Assembly (NCBI GenBank): GCA_949752795.1
Contig: OX457061.1
Coordinates: 43,370,338 to 43,434,337, forward strand
Length of the DNA stretch: 64,000 nucleotides
Source: Hyperoodon ampullatus
Taxonomy: Eukaryota > Chordata > Mammalia > Artiodactyla > Ziphiidae
Direction of reading: 5' to 3'
Below, piece by piece: positions 11,141-23,359 of this stretch. Under the pieces are notes generated by a model, which was given only the letters and a program-made list of their open reading frames with translations, ran no database searches and was not told where the DNA came from. The stretch's first letter is position 1, and every line of letters starts with the position of its first letter. The translations under genes and the position numbers were made by a program.

Positions 11141-14112
11141 TGGAAGCAACTGTCAGGATGAGTTCAGACTAGAGAATTAGGTTTGTCACCACTCCTGTCG
11201 TAGTTTTTAATGAATTTGATGGCAGGCCCTATTCTGTGATCTTTACACTGCAGAATGAGGATGCCCCTTTTCTAAAAATTACAAGAGCATGAGAAGAGGG
11301 GATTGTGGAGGAACAGGGACAGAGACTTGAAGATAGTCTGTGATTCATTCGGTTACTTTAAAAGCAATCTGGGTTTCTTTCAATGCGAGACGTCTCTACG
11401 ATCAGTACATACTCTTGAGACAACAGAGGGAAAAAATGAATAATAATCAGCGATATAAATAACTATAAAACTTTGCACTTGCATAGAACCTTTCATTTCA
11501 AGACCTTGAGGGACTTGTCAGAAGGTAAAGATAAATTTTTTTTTTCTTTTTTCCTTCAGAGGAAAACACAACACTGGAAGGGGGAGGGAATGCTCCCATC
11601 CTCTCATCTGCTTTAAACAAATCCTTGCTCTAAAACTGCACAGCCCTCCTTGAATTTGATCCCTTAGAGTATTACCTCCTTTGCTCTCTGTTAAAATAAA
11701 ACAAGTAACTTGCAGCTTCTTCCCCCAGAGCAGCTGGCCAGTCGCAGAGAATAACAAACCTGTGTAGGTTTTCAGGTCATCACTGATGGAATCTAGAAAA
11801 GTTTTGTACAAATCTGCCTCTTCTTACTGCTTCACAGGGTGCCACAGTGTTTTAACAGTACCATAGGCCCTTAGTAGGATATATACGTGCAGGTATATAT
11901 CATGGAGATATGGCTTTCGTTATATTATTATGTGTGTTCTGGAGGGTTTTTGGTCACCAACAAAGAGAACAATTCAACTCCCATGTCTCATAGGCAGCGC
12001 AGAACCTGAAAGGACTATGGGCATCAACTTGTCCAACCCCCTTCACTTGACAGCAGATGCTACTGGATTTCCTTTTGTTCTCTGTTAATGGACACTTTTG
12101 ATTTTTTGAGAACTGGCTTTCAATGTCTAGAATGGAAAATAAGGTGCTTCAGTAACTAAGGGCACAAGCAAAACTTAAACAGAGCAATTGCACCTTCAGA
12201 AACAAATATGAAATAAAATGACCTAAGTTGAATTCAAATCACTCCCTTTCAATCTGGCTCGTATTATAAAGATGTCGAGTTAGCAAAATTCCCCTCACAG
12301 AGGGTAGCAAGTTTTCTTGAGGAACAGAAAAATGTTTCTTCCTTGGTATAACTGATCACCCAGATAACTGTAAATTTCTATTTAAATTTACAACCTCTTT
12401 TCGCAAAACCCAGGGCTATGCCCAGAAGCACACCTCCAAAGCTTGGCCTGGGCACAGTGTCCCATGGGTATGCTGTGCCTAAGTTTTTGTTTTTACTTTC
12501 TTTTAAAATGCAGTGAAAAAAACAAAACAGCATATTGACAATGGAGTACATTTAGAATGAGACCACTCTCCCAACCAGAGCCCAGAGCAAGGTCTCGGCC
12601 TGTGTACACTGAACATCAATGCCTGTGATACCCCCAGGGTGGGTGAGGTCTTCTGTCCCTTGGGGGTTGATTTTGCCCTTCCCACAGGGCCACAGTGGGT
12701 GCGACATGGTTGAGGATAGCCAGGTTTCAGGGTCCATATTTGTTAAAACCCATCGCCACCATATGACCCAGAGACATTTATACTCAGCTGATGAATTCCA
12801 TTAGCTTCCCCTAATTATATAAGTTATACCTTTTATGGATCTGCTCTACATATCTGGGGCACAATGTCTGGAGCGGTAGTTTCTGCACACAAGATATTTT
12901 TATCGACAAAGACCATGCACAATTTTGCTTGCACAGTTAAAAGGACGGGTGGGGTGGAGGCTAGGGGTTGGAAGGAAATGCTATCTGAAAAGTTCAATGT
13001 AAGAGAAACTTGCCTCCAAATTTAGAGCTTGTCCTATCTTTTCCAAGTCCTTGGCTTTCCCACCTGACCCTGAAATGATCGCTGGACAAGAATCCACCTA
13101 CTTTCAACTGAACTTGACACAGGCTCAGTGGATAACACTTAGAAAAACAAACCAGTGCCATCACCGCGGCCTACAAAGACAAGACTGTCGGAACGTGTGA
13201 TGTGCCATCTTACCTCCCGGAAGCCATCTTTTCTCTGTACTACACTCTAGTGTTTCCAGTGATGGGAAAAGAATAGTCCATGGCACAGAGTTCAACAGTC
13301 TTTTTACTCCTCAGAAATGTCCTCGGGGGAAGGTGCTGAATACATTCTTCCCAGCTAACAGTCGCTGGGTTTTCTTAAGTTGGGACTGACGCCAGCCGAT
13401 CCCAATGGTTGTCTTTGTTCTTCCCATACTGCGGTTTATAACAAATCTTCTTTCTCTCTGGTTTTAATCTCCCATAGATAAAGGCTTCCCAGATCGAACA
13501 CAAGTTTTCCTTTTTCATACACAGGCTTAAGCCATCCCAAACAATAAGAACAGTAATAATAATAAATAAATAGAAGTGAATCCATAGAAACTCTCGATGT
13601 CTGTACAGCAGAAGTGACAAAGTTTAAGTCAAATATTTGTTTTCCCTTTTTTTATCCACATCAAAGGCAGGAATACAACAAGGCATTGTTAGTTGTGGTG
13701 GGCAAACCGGAGTGTCTGCTGATATAACAAATTAGGTTTGTTAAGGCCTTTGTCTATGCAGAGTTAATAGTAATGCAGAAGCCAGATTGATTAAAAAAGA
13801 AAGGGTGAGGATTGTGAAGCAGGGAAGACAAAAAAATAAAGGAAAGAAAAACAAACAAACAAAAAAACTAGGGAACAAACCAAGGGAGATGGAAAGAGAG
13901 AAAGAGATAATGCCAAAAAGAAGTCCATACTGTGTCTACGGATGGAGAAGTACACATTGCTTCCCTCAGAAAGCTTCTCGGTGTCTTTGTAGTTAATACT
14001 GTCAGAGCGAAGAACAGCAGATTGATGGCATCCAGCGGCAGTTAAAAGACGTTCATCCTCTCGGCCCAACTGAGGAGGTGCTTTGGGAAGGATCGGTCTG
14101 GGGGAAAGGGCC

Positions 14113-15360
<1,248 letters not shown>

Positions 15361-17273
15361 TCAGGAGAAAAGGTTTGGAAGGGAGATGTGGGGGACATTT
15401 TTTTCCCTTTCCTTTATTTGTATTTATTAATTTTAATTGTTTACAAAACATAAGGGAAAGACGATTGGTTTATAATCTCAAGCCAACAGAGACAGAGGGC
15501 AAAGAGTGGTCAAAGGATTTTTCTCACAGTTTTGCAATTCTCTCTTTCTCACAACTAGACAGGAGCAGAGATGGTGATTGGGTGGATATTCATCCTGTAT
15601 AAAACACAGACACACCTACTTTCTGGTATGAGGATGACTCGATCTTATAATTAACAAGATAACTTTGGTCAGGATAACAAGTAGAGAGTTTTGCATCCAA
15701 AATGACCCAACGAGGGACTCTGCTTCCTCAGCAAGGCCGGAGCTTCCTTCCACTTTAAAGTGTAAGGACAGCGCACACAACTGCCTTGAACATGCTTACC
15801 ACAACCCAGCAATGGGCAGGGCAGAAATGATTATTCACATTTTACAGAAGAGGCAGCTGAGTTTCAGGTTGCTATGGACACAAAGAAGTCCAGTCTTTGG
15901 AATTTCATCTACTACAGGAAACTTCAACTGAGCTTATTTACAAAAGTAAATAAGTAGGAGGAGCTTCAAGATGGCAGAAGAGTAAGACACGGAGATCACA
16001 TTCCTCCCCACAAATACATCAGAAATACATCTACATGTGGAACAACTCCTACAGAACACCTACTGAACGCTGGCAGAAGACCTCAGACCTCCCAAAAGGC
16101 AAGAAACATCCCACGTACCTGGGTAGGGCAAAAGAAAAAAGAAAAAACAGAGACAAAAGAATAGGGACGGGACCTGCACCAGTGGGAGGGAGCTGTGAAG
16201 GAGGAAAGGTTTCCACACACTAGGAAGCCCCTTCGCAGGCGCAGACTTCGGTTGGCGGAGAGGGGGGAGCTTTGGAGCCTCGGAGGAGAGCACAGCAACA
16301 GGGGTGTAGGGGGCAAAGCGGAGAGATTCCTGCACAGAGGATCGATCGGTGCTGACCGGCAATCACCAGCCCGAGAGGCTTGTCTGCTCACCCGCCAGGG
16401 CAGGCGGGGCTGGGAGCTGAGGCTCGGGCTTCGGTCGGAGCGCAGGGAGAGGACTGGGGTTGGCGGCGTGAACATAGCCTGAAGGGGGCTAGTGCACCAC
16501 AGCTAGCCGGGAGGGAGTCCAGGAAAGTCTGGAGCTGCCGAAGAGGCAAGAGACGTGCTGCTTAAAGGAGCTCCAGAGACGGGCGCGAGCCGCAGCTAAG
16601 AGCGCGGACCCCAGAGACAGGCATGAGACGCTAAGGCTGCTGCTGCCACCACCAAGAAGCCTGTGTGCAAGCACAGGTCACTCTCCACACCTCCCTTCTG
16701 GGGAGCCTGTGCAGCCCGCCACTGCCAGGGTCCCGTGGTCCAGGGACAACTTCCCCGGGAGAACGCACGGCGCGCCTCAGGCTGGTGCAACGTCACGATG
16801 GCCTTTGCCGCCGCAGGCTCGCCCCGCACTCCGTACCCCTCCCTCCCCCTGGGCTGAGTGAGCCAGAGCCCCCGAATCTGCTGCTTTAACCCCGTCCTGT
16901 CTGAGCGAAGAACAGAGGCCCTCAGGCGACCTACGTGCAGAGGCGGGTCCAAATCCAAAGCTGAACCCCGGGAGCTGTGAGAACAGAGAAGAGAAAGGGA
17001 AATTTATCCCAGCAGCCTCAGGAGCAGCGGTTGAAATCTCCACAGTCAACCTGATGTACCCACATCTGTGGAATACCTGAATAGACAAGGAATCATCCCA
17101 AATTGAGGAGGTGGGCTGTGGGAGCAACAATATATATACTTCCGCCCCCCCCCCCTTTTTCTTCTTTTGTGAGTTTGTATGCATATTCTTCTGTGTGAGA
17201 TTTTGTCTGTATAGCTTTGCTTTTACCATTTGTCCTAGGGTCTGTGTGTCCACATTTTCTATTTATTTATTTA

Positions 17274-17473
17274 TTTTTTTGCGGTACAAGGGCCTCTCAC
17301 TGTTGTGGCCACTCCCGTTGCGGAGCACAGGCTCTGGACGCGTAGGCTCAGTGGCCATGGCTCACGGGCCCAGCCGCTCCGCGGCATGTGGGATCTTCCT
17401 GGACCGGGGCAAGAACCTGCGTCCCCTGCATTGGCAGGTGGACTCTCAACCACTGCACCACCAGGGAAGCCCT
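17274..17473 (-). mobile_element. CHR-2-type SINE inside the L1 5' UTR
   Basis: A full CHR SINE in reverse orientation: poly-T, then gcggtac at the left and accagggaagccct at the right. It sits within the L1 leader, so it inserted after the L1. No clear duplication can be called because both sides are T-rich. Confidence 0.93.
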
Positions 17474-17655
17474 GTCCTTTTTTTTGTTTGTTTTTTTGTT
17501 TTTTAGTGAAGTTTTCAGAGCTTGTTATCATTGGTGGATTTGTTTTTTGGTTTGGCTGTTCTTCCTTTCTTTTTTTTTAATTACTTAAAAAAATTTTTAA
17601 TAATTATTCTTTGGTTTTTATTTAAATAACTTTTTAATTTAATTTAATTTAATTT

Positions 17656-17661
17656 TCTGTT

Positions 17662-17709
<48 letters not shown>

Positions 17710-17712
17710 TTT
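17656..17712. repeat. (TTTC)n microsatellite in L1 5' UTR
   Basis: About 13 TTTC units in the T-rich section of the L1 leader, followed by a short T run. Confidence 0.95.
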
Positions 17713-18225
17713 TTCTCCCTTTTATTCTGAGCCGTGTGGATGACAGGCTCTTGGTGCTCCAGCCAGGGGTTAGGGCTGTGCCTCTGAGGTGGGAGAGCCA
17801 AGTTCAGGACATTGGTCCACCAGGGACCTTGCAGCTCCATATAATATCAAAGGGTGAAAATCTCCCAGAGATCTCCATCTCAACACCCAGAAGCAGCTCC
17901 ACTCAACGATCAGCAAACTATAGTGCTGGACACCCTATGCCAAACAATTAGCAAGACAGGAACACAACCCCACCCATTAGCAGAGAGGCTGCCTAAAATC
18001 ATAATGTCACAGACACCCCAAAACACACCACCAGAGGTGTACCTGCCCACCAGAAAGACAAGATCCAGCCTCATCCACCAGAACACAGGCACTAGTCCCC
18101 TCCACCAGGAAGCCTACACAACCCACTGAACCAACCTTAGCCACTGGGGGCAGACACCAAAAACAATGGGAACTACTAACCTGCCACCTGTGAAAAGGAG
18201 ATCCCAAACCCAGTAAGTTAAGCAA

Positions 18226-19110
18226 ATGACAAGACAAAGAAAGATGAAGGAGCAAGGTAAAAAACCCACCAGACGTAACAAATGAAGAGGAAATAGGCAG
18301 TCTACCTGAAAAAGCACGCAGAATAATGATAGTAAAGATGATCCAAAAATTTGGAAATAGAATGGACAAAATACAAGAAACGTTTAACAAGGACCTAGAA
18401 GAACTAAAGAGCAAAGAAACAATCATGAACAACACAATAAATGAAATTTAAAATTCTCCAGAAGGGATCAATAGCAGAATAACTGAGGCAGAAGAATGGA
18501 TACGTGACCTGGAAGATAAAATAGTGGAAATAACTACTGCAGAGCAGAATAAAGAAAAAACAATGAAAAGAATTGAGGACAGTCTCAGAGACCTCTGGGA
18601 CAATATTAAATGCACCAACATTTGAATTATAAGGGTCCCAGAAGAAGAAGAGAAAAAGAAAGGGACTGAGAAAATATTTGAAGAGATTATAGTTGAAACA
18701 TTCCCTAGTATGGGAAAGGAAATACTTAATCAAGTCCAGGAAGCAAAGAGAGTCCCATACAGGATAAATCCAAGGAGAAACACGCCAAGACACATATTAA
18801 TCAAACTATCTAAAATTAAATGCAAACAAAAAATATTAAGATCAGCAAGGGAAAAACAACAAATAATACAAAAGGGAATCCCCATAAGGTTAACAGCTGA
18901 TCTTTCAGCAGAAACTCTGCAAGCCAGAAGGGAGTGGCAGGACATATTTAAAGTGATGAAAGGGAAAAACCTACAACCAAGATTACTCTGCCCAGCAAGG
19001 ATCTCATTCAGATTTGACGGAAAATTAAAACCTTTACAGACAAGTAAAAGCTAAGACAATTCAGCACCACCAAACCAGCTTTACAACAAATGCTAAAGGA
19101 ACTTCTCTAG
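18226..19110 (+). pseudogene. L1 ORF1 remnant (RNA-binding coiled-coil protein), broken
   Basis: In intact L1s ORF1 encodes a trimeric nucleic-acid chaperone that coats the L1 RNA. Here the ATG at 18226 leads into a frame that closes after 19 codons (TGA at 18283-18285) because of an indel. In the restored frame there is a TAA at 18449-18451 and a TGA at 18623-18625, the latter probably from decay of a CGA codon. A further frameshift lies near 19018, a TAA at 19045-19047, and the family stop TAG is at 19108-19110. The C-terminal domain is still recognisable (motifs RINPRRNTPRHI and ETLQARREW at 18710-19000). It is not functional. Confidence 0.9.
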
Positions 19111-19168
19111 GCAGGAAACACAAGACAAGGAAAAGACCTACAAAAACAAACCCAAAATAATTAATAAA

Positions 19169-22100
19169 ATGGTAAAAAGAACATACATATTGATAATTAC
19201 CTTAATGTAAATGGATTAAATGCTCCAACCAAAAGACATAGACTGGCTGAATGGATACAAAAACAAGACCCGTATATATGCTGTCTACAAGAGACTCACT
19301 TCAGACCTAGGGATACATACAGCCAGAGTGAAGAGATGGAAAAAGATATTCCATGTAAATGGAAATCAAAATAAAGCTGGAGTAGTAATTCTCATATCAG
19401 ACAAAATAGACTTTAAAATAAAGACTATTACAAGAGACAAAGAAGGACACTACATAATGATCAAGGGATCAATCCAAGAAGAGTATATAACAATTGTAAA
19501 TATCTCTGCACCCAACATAGGAGCACCTCAATACATAAGGCAAATACTAACAGCCATAAAAGGGGAAATTGACAGTATCACAATCATAGTAGGGGACTTT
19601 AACACCCCACTTTCACCAATGGACAGATCATCCAAAATGAAAATAAATAAGGAAACACAAGTTTTAATGATACATTAAACAAGATGGACTTAACTGATAT
19701 TTATAGGACATTCCATGCAAAAACAACAGAACACACTTTTTTCTCAAGTGCTCATGGAACATTCTCCAGGATAGATCATATCTTGGGTCACAAGCCAAGC
19801 CTTGGTAAAATTAAGAAAATTGAAATTGTATCAAGTAACTTTTCTGACCACAACGCTCTGAGACTAGATATCAATTACAGGAAAAAATCTGTAAAAATTA
19901 CAAACACATGGAGGATAAACATTACACTACTTAATAACCAAGAGATCACTGAAGAAATCAAAAAGGAAATCAGAAAATACCTAGAAACAAATGACAATGA
20001 AAACACAATGACCCAAAACCTATGGGATGCAGGAAAAGTACTTTTAAGAGGGAAGTTTATAGCAATACAATCCTACCTTAAGAAACAAGAAACATCTCAA
20101 ATAAACAACCTAAACTTACACCTAAAGCAAATAGAGAAAGAAGAACAAAAAAACCCCAAAGTTAGCAGAAGGAAAGAAATCATAAAGATCAGATGAGAAA
20201 TAAATGAAAAAGAAATGAGGGAAATGATAGCAAAGATCAATAAAACTAAAAGCTGGTTCTTTGAGAAGATAAACAAAATTGATTAGCCAGACTCAAGAAG
20301 AAAAAAGGGAGAAGACTCAGATCAATAGAATTAGAAATGAAAAAGGAGAAGTAACAACTGACACTTCAGAAATACAAAGGATCATGAGAGATTACTACAA
20401 GCAACTCCATGCCAATAAAATGGACCACCTGGAAGAAATGGACAAATTCTTAGAAAAGCACAACCTTCCAAGACTGAACCAGGAAGAAATAGAAAATATG
20501 AACAGACCTATCACAAGCACTAAAATTGAAAACGTGATTAAACATCTTCCAACAAACAAAAGCCCAGGTCCAGATGGCTTCACAGCCGAATTGTATCAAA
20601 CATTTAGAGAAGAGCTAACACCTATCCTTCTCAAACTCTTCCAAAATATAGCAGAGGGAGGAACACTCCCAAACTCATTCTACAAGACCACCATCACCCT
20701 GATACCCAAACCAGACAAAGATGTCACACACACAAAAAAGCTACAAACCAATATCACTGAGGACCATAGATGCAAACTTCCTCAACAAAATACTAGCAAA
20801 CAGACTCCAACAGCACATTAAAAGGATCATACAGCATGATCAAGTGGGGTTTATCCCAGGAATGCAAGGATTCTTCAATATATGCAAGTCGATCAGTGTT
20901 ATACAACATATTAACAAATTGAAGGAGAAAAACCATATGATCATCTCTATAGATGCAAAGAAAGCTTTTGACAAAATTCAACACCCATTTATGATAAAAA
21001 CCCTTCAGAAAGTAGGCATAGAGGGAACTTACCTCAACATAATAAAGGCCATATATGACAAACCCACAGCCAGCATCATCCTCAATGGTGAAAAACTGAA
21101 ACCATTTCCACTAAGATCCAGAAGAAGACAAGGTTGCCCACTCTCACCAATATTATTCAACATAGTTTTGGAAATTTTACCCACAGCAATCAGAGAAGGA
21201 AAAGAAACAAAAGGAATCCAAATCAGAAAAGAAGAAGTAAAGCTGTCACTGTTTGCAGATGACATGATACTATACATAGAGAATCCTAAAGATGTTATCA
21301 GAAAACTACTAGAGCTATTCAATGAATTTGGTAACGTAACAGGATACAAAATTAATGCACAGAAATCTCTGGCATTCCTATACACTAATGATGAAAAATC
21401 TTAAAGTGATATTAAGAAAACACTTCCATTTACCATTGCAACAAAAAGAATAAAATACCTAGGAATAAACCTACCTAAGGAGACAAAAGACATGTATGCA
21501 GAAAATTATAAGACACTGATGATAGAAATTAAAAATGATACAAATAGATGAGAGATATACCCTGTTCTTGGATTGGAAGAATCAACATTATGAAAATGAG
21601 TATACTACCCAAAGCAATCTACAGATTCAATGCAATCCCTATCAAACTACCACTGGCATTTTTCACAGAACTAGAACAAAAAATTTCACAGTTTGTATGG
21701 AAACACAAAAGACCCCGAATAGCCAAAGCAATCTTGAGAAAGAAAAACAGAGCTGGAGGAATCAGGTTCCTGGACTTCAGACTATACTACAAAGCTACAG
21801 TAATCAAGACAGTATGGTACTGGCATAAAAACAGAAATATAGATCAATGGAACAGGATAGAAAGCCCAAAGATAAACCCACGCACATATGGTCACCTTAT
21901 CTTTGAAAAAGGAGTCAAGCATATACAATGGAGAAAAGAGAGCCTCTTCAATACGTGGTGCTGGGAAATCTGGACTGCTACATGTAAAAGTATGAAATTA
22001 GAACACTCCCTAACACCATACACTAAAATAAACTCAAAATGGATTGAAGACCTAAATGTAAGGCCAGACATTTTCAAACTCTTAGAGGAAAACATAGGCA

Positions 22101-22975
22101 GAACACTTTATAACATAATCACAGCAAGATCCTTTTTGACCCACCTCCTAGGGAAATAGAAATAAAAACAAAAACAAACAAATGGGGCCTAATTACACTT
22201 AAAAGCTTTTGCACAGCAAAGGAAACCATAAACAAGAAGAAAAGACAACCCTTAGGAAGGGAGAAGATACTTGCAAATGAAGCAACTGCCAAAGGATTAA
22301 TCTCCATAATTTACAAGCAGCTCATGCAGCTCAATATCAAAAAAAACAAACAATCCAATCCAAAAATGGGCAGAAGACCTAAATAGACATTTCTCCAAAG
22401 AAGATATACAGATTGCCAACAAACACATGAAAGACTGCTCAACATCATTAATAATTAGAGAAATGCAAATCAAAACTACAGTGCGATATGATCTCACACC
22501 GGTCAGAATGGCCATCATCAAAAAATATAGAAACAATAAATGCTGGAGAGGGTGTGGAGAAAAGGGAACCCTCTTGCACTGTTGGTGGGAATGCAAATTG
22601 ATACAGCCACTATGGAGAACAGTATGGAGGTTCCTTAAAAACCTAAAAGTAGAACTACCATACGACCCAGCAATCCAACTACTGGGCATATACCCCGAGA
22701 AAACCATAACTCAAAAAGAGTCATGTTCCACAATGTTCATTGCAGCACTATTTACAATAGCCAGAACGTGGAAGCAACCTAAGTGTCCATCGACAGATGA
22801 ATGGATAAAGAAGATGTGGCACATATATACAATGGAATATTACACAGCCATAAAAGGAAACGAAATTGAGTTATTTGTAGTGAGGTGGATGGACCTAGAA
22901 TCTGTCATACGGAGTGACGTAAGTCAGAAAGAGAAAAACAAATACCGTATGTTAACACATATATATGGAATCTAA
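19169..22975 (+). pseudogene. L1 ORF2 remnant (endonuclease and reverse transcriptase), broken
   Basis: In intact L1s ORF2 encodes an APE-type endonuclease, a reverse transcriptase and a C-terminal Cys-rich domain. The span of 3.8 kb matches full length. Segments remain readable. The endonuclease region is at 19220-20196 (motif VGDFNTP near 19590). The reverse transcriptase is at 20279-21404, with [18 protein letters not shown] and the catalytic FADD motif near 21254. The C-terminal part is at 21548-22975. Breaks include a one-base loss near 19205 (stop at 19208), a stop at 19676-19678, a TGA at 20194-20196, a TAG with a small deletion near 20284, a frame change near 20740, a TAA at 21402-21404 and others between 22159 and 22427. 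It could not produce an active enzyme. Confidence 0.94.
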
Positions 22976-23344
22976 AAAAAAAAAAATCGTGAAGAACCTA
23001 GGGCAAGACGGGAATAAAGATGCAGACCTACAAGAGAATGAATTTGAGGACACAGGAAGGGGGAAGGGTAAGCTGGGACAAAGTGAAAGAGTGGTAGTGT
23101 ATATATGGACATATATACACTACCAAATGTAAAATAGATAGCTAGTGGGAAGCAGCTGCACAGGGAGATCAGCTCGGTGGTTTGTGACCACCTAGAGGGG
23201 TGGGATAGGGAGGGTGGGAGGAAGGGAGACGCAAGAGGGAAGAGATATGGGGATATATGTATATGAATAACTGATTCACTTTGTTATAAAGCAGAAGCTA
23301 ACACACCACTGTAAAGCAATTATACTCCAATTAAAATGTTAAAA
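22976..23344 (+). other. L1 3' UTR with G-rich tract and A tail
   Basis: Sequence after the ORF2 stop. It is purine-rich, contains the family's G-run block (23197-23219), and ends in the motif TATACTCCAATTAAAATG followed by a short A run. It matches the 3' ends of the truncated copies at 27912-28100 and 54700-55041. Confidence 0.9.
23197..23219 (+). other. G-quadruplex motif in L1 3' UTR
   Basis: Runs of G (GGGG-T-GGG-ATA-GGG-A-GGG-T-GGG) with loops of 1-3 nt fit the standard four-run quadruplex pattern. G-rich 3' UTR tracts are a known L1 trait. Confidence 0.75.
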
Positions 23345-23359
23345 AAAAGTTAATAAGTA

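Larger units (their letters stand above)
8505..14112 (-). other. NTRK2: Probable NTRK2 3' untranslated region (end uncertain)
   Basis: Sequence directly downstream of the TAG stop on the gene strand. Over about 5.6 kb it holds no CHR SINE or recent L1, in contrast to both flanks; only an antisense MIR (about 10970-11140), an AT microsatellite and low-complexity A/T runs interrupt it. Minus-strand AATAAA hexamers are found at 9922-9927, 8530-8535 and 8511-8516. TrkB kinase-form mRNAs are known to have multi-kilobase 3' UTRs, so an end near 8.5 kb is plausible. It is inferred, not shown: any of the hexamers, or an earlier variant signal, could be the main cleavage site. Confidence 0.5.
15957..18225 (+). 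promoter_or_regulatory. L1 5' UTR / internal promoter region, GC-rich, interrupted by a SINE
   Basis: About 2.1 kb of L1 leader when the SINE at 17274-17473 is excluded. The first kilobase is GC-rich with many CpGs (roughly 16190-16960). It is followed by a poly-C run (17145-17155), a T-rich part with a (TTTC)n repeat, and then A/C-rich sequence leading to ORF1. In active L1s this region holds an internal RNA polymerase II promoter; whether any activity is left here is unknown. Confidence 0.8.
15957..23344 (+). mobile_element. Full-length L1 retrotransposon, cetartiodactyl type, inactivated
   Basis: A complete non-LTR retrotransposon of 7.4 kb (about 7.2 kb without its internal SINE), lying antisense to NTRK2. 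The order is a GC-rich 5' UTR, ORF1 (RNA-binding protein), ORF2 (endonuclease and reverse transcriptase), a G-rich 3' UTR, then a short A tail. It is bounded by a 15-bp target-site duplication with one mismatch: 15942-15956 (aaaagtaaataagta) and 23345-23359 (aaaagttaataagta). Both ORFs carry stops and frameshifts, so it cannot make its own proteins. Its 5' end is 638 bp from the acceptor of the penultimate NTRK2 exon. The old-looking lesions and the single mismatch in the duplication suggest a moderately old insertion. Confidence 0.96.

Noticed and set aside
16060..16960. Several 60-158 codon frames on both strands
   Set aside because: They fall in the GC-rich L1 5' UTR, where stop codons are rare; not genes.
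19220..22975. Functional reverse transcriptase
   Set aside because: The FADD motif survives but the frame is broken several times.
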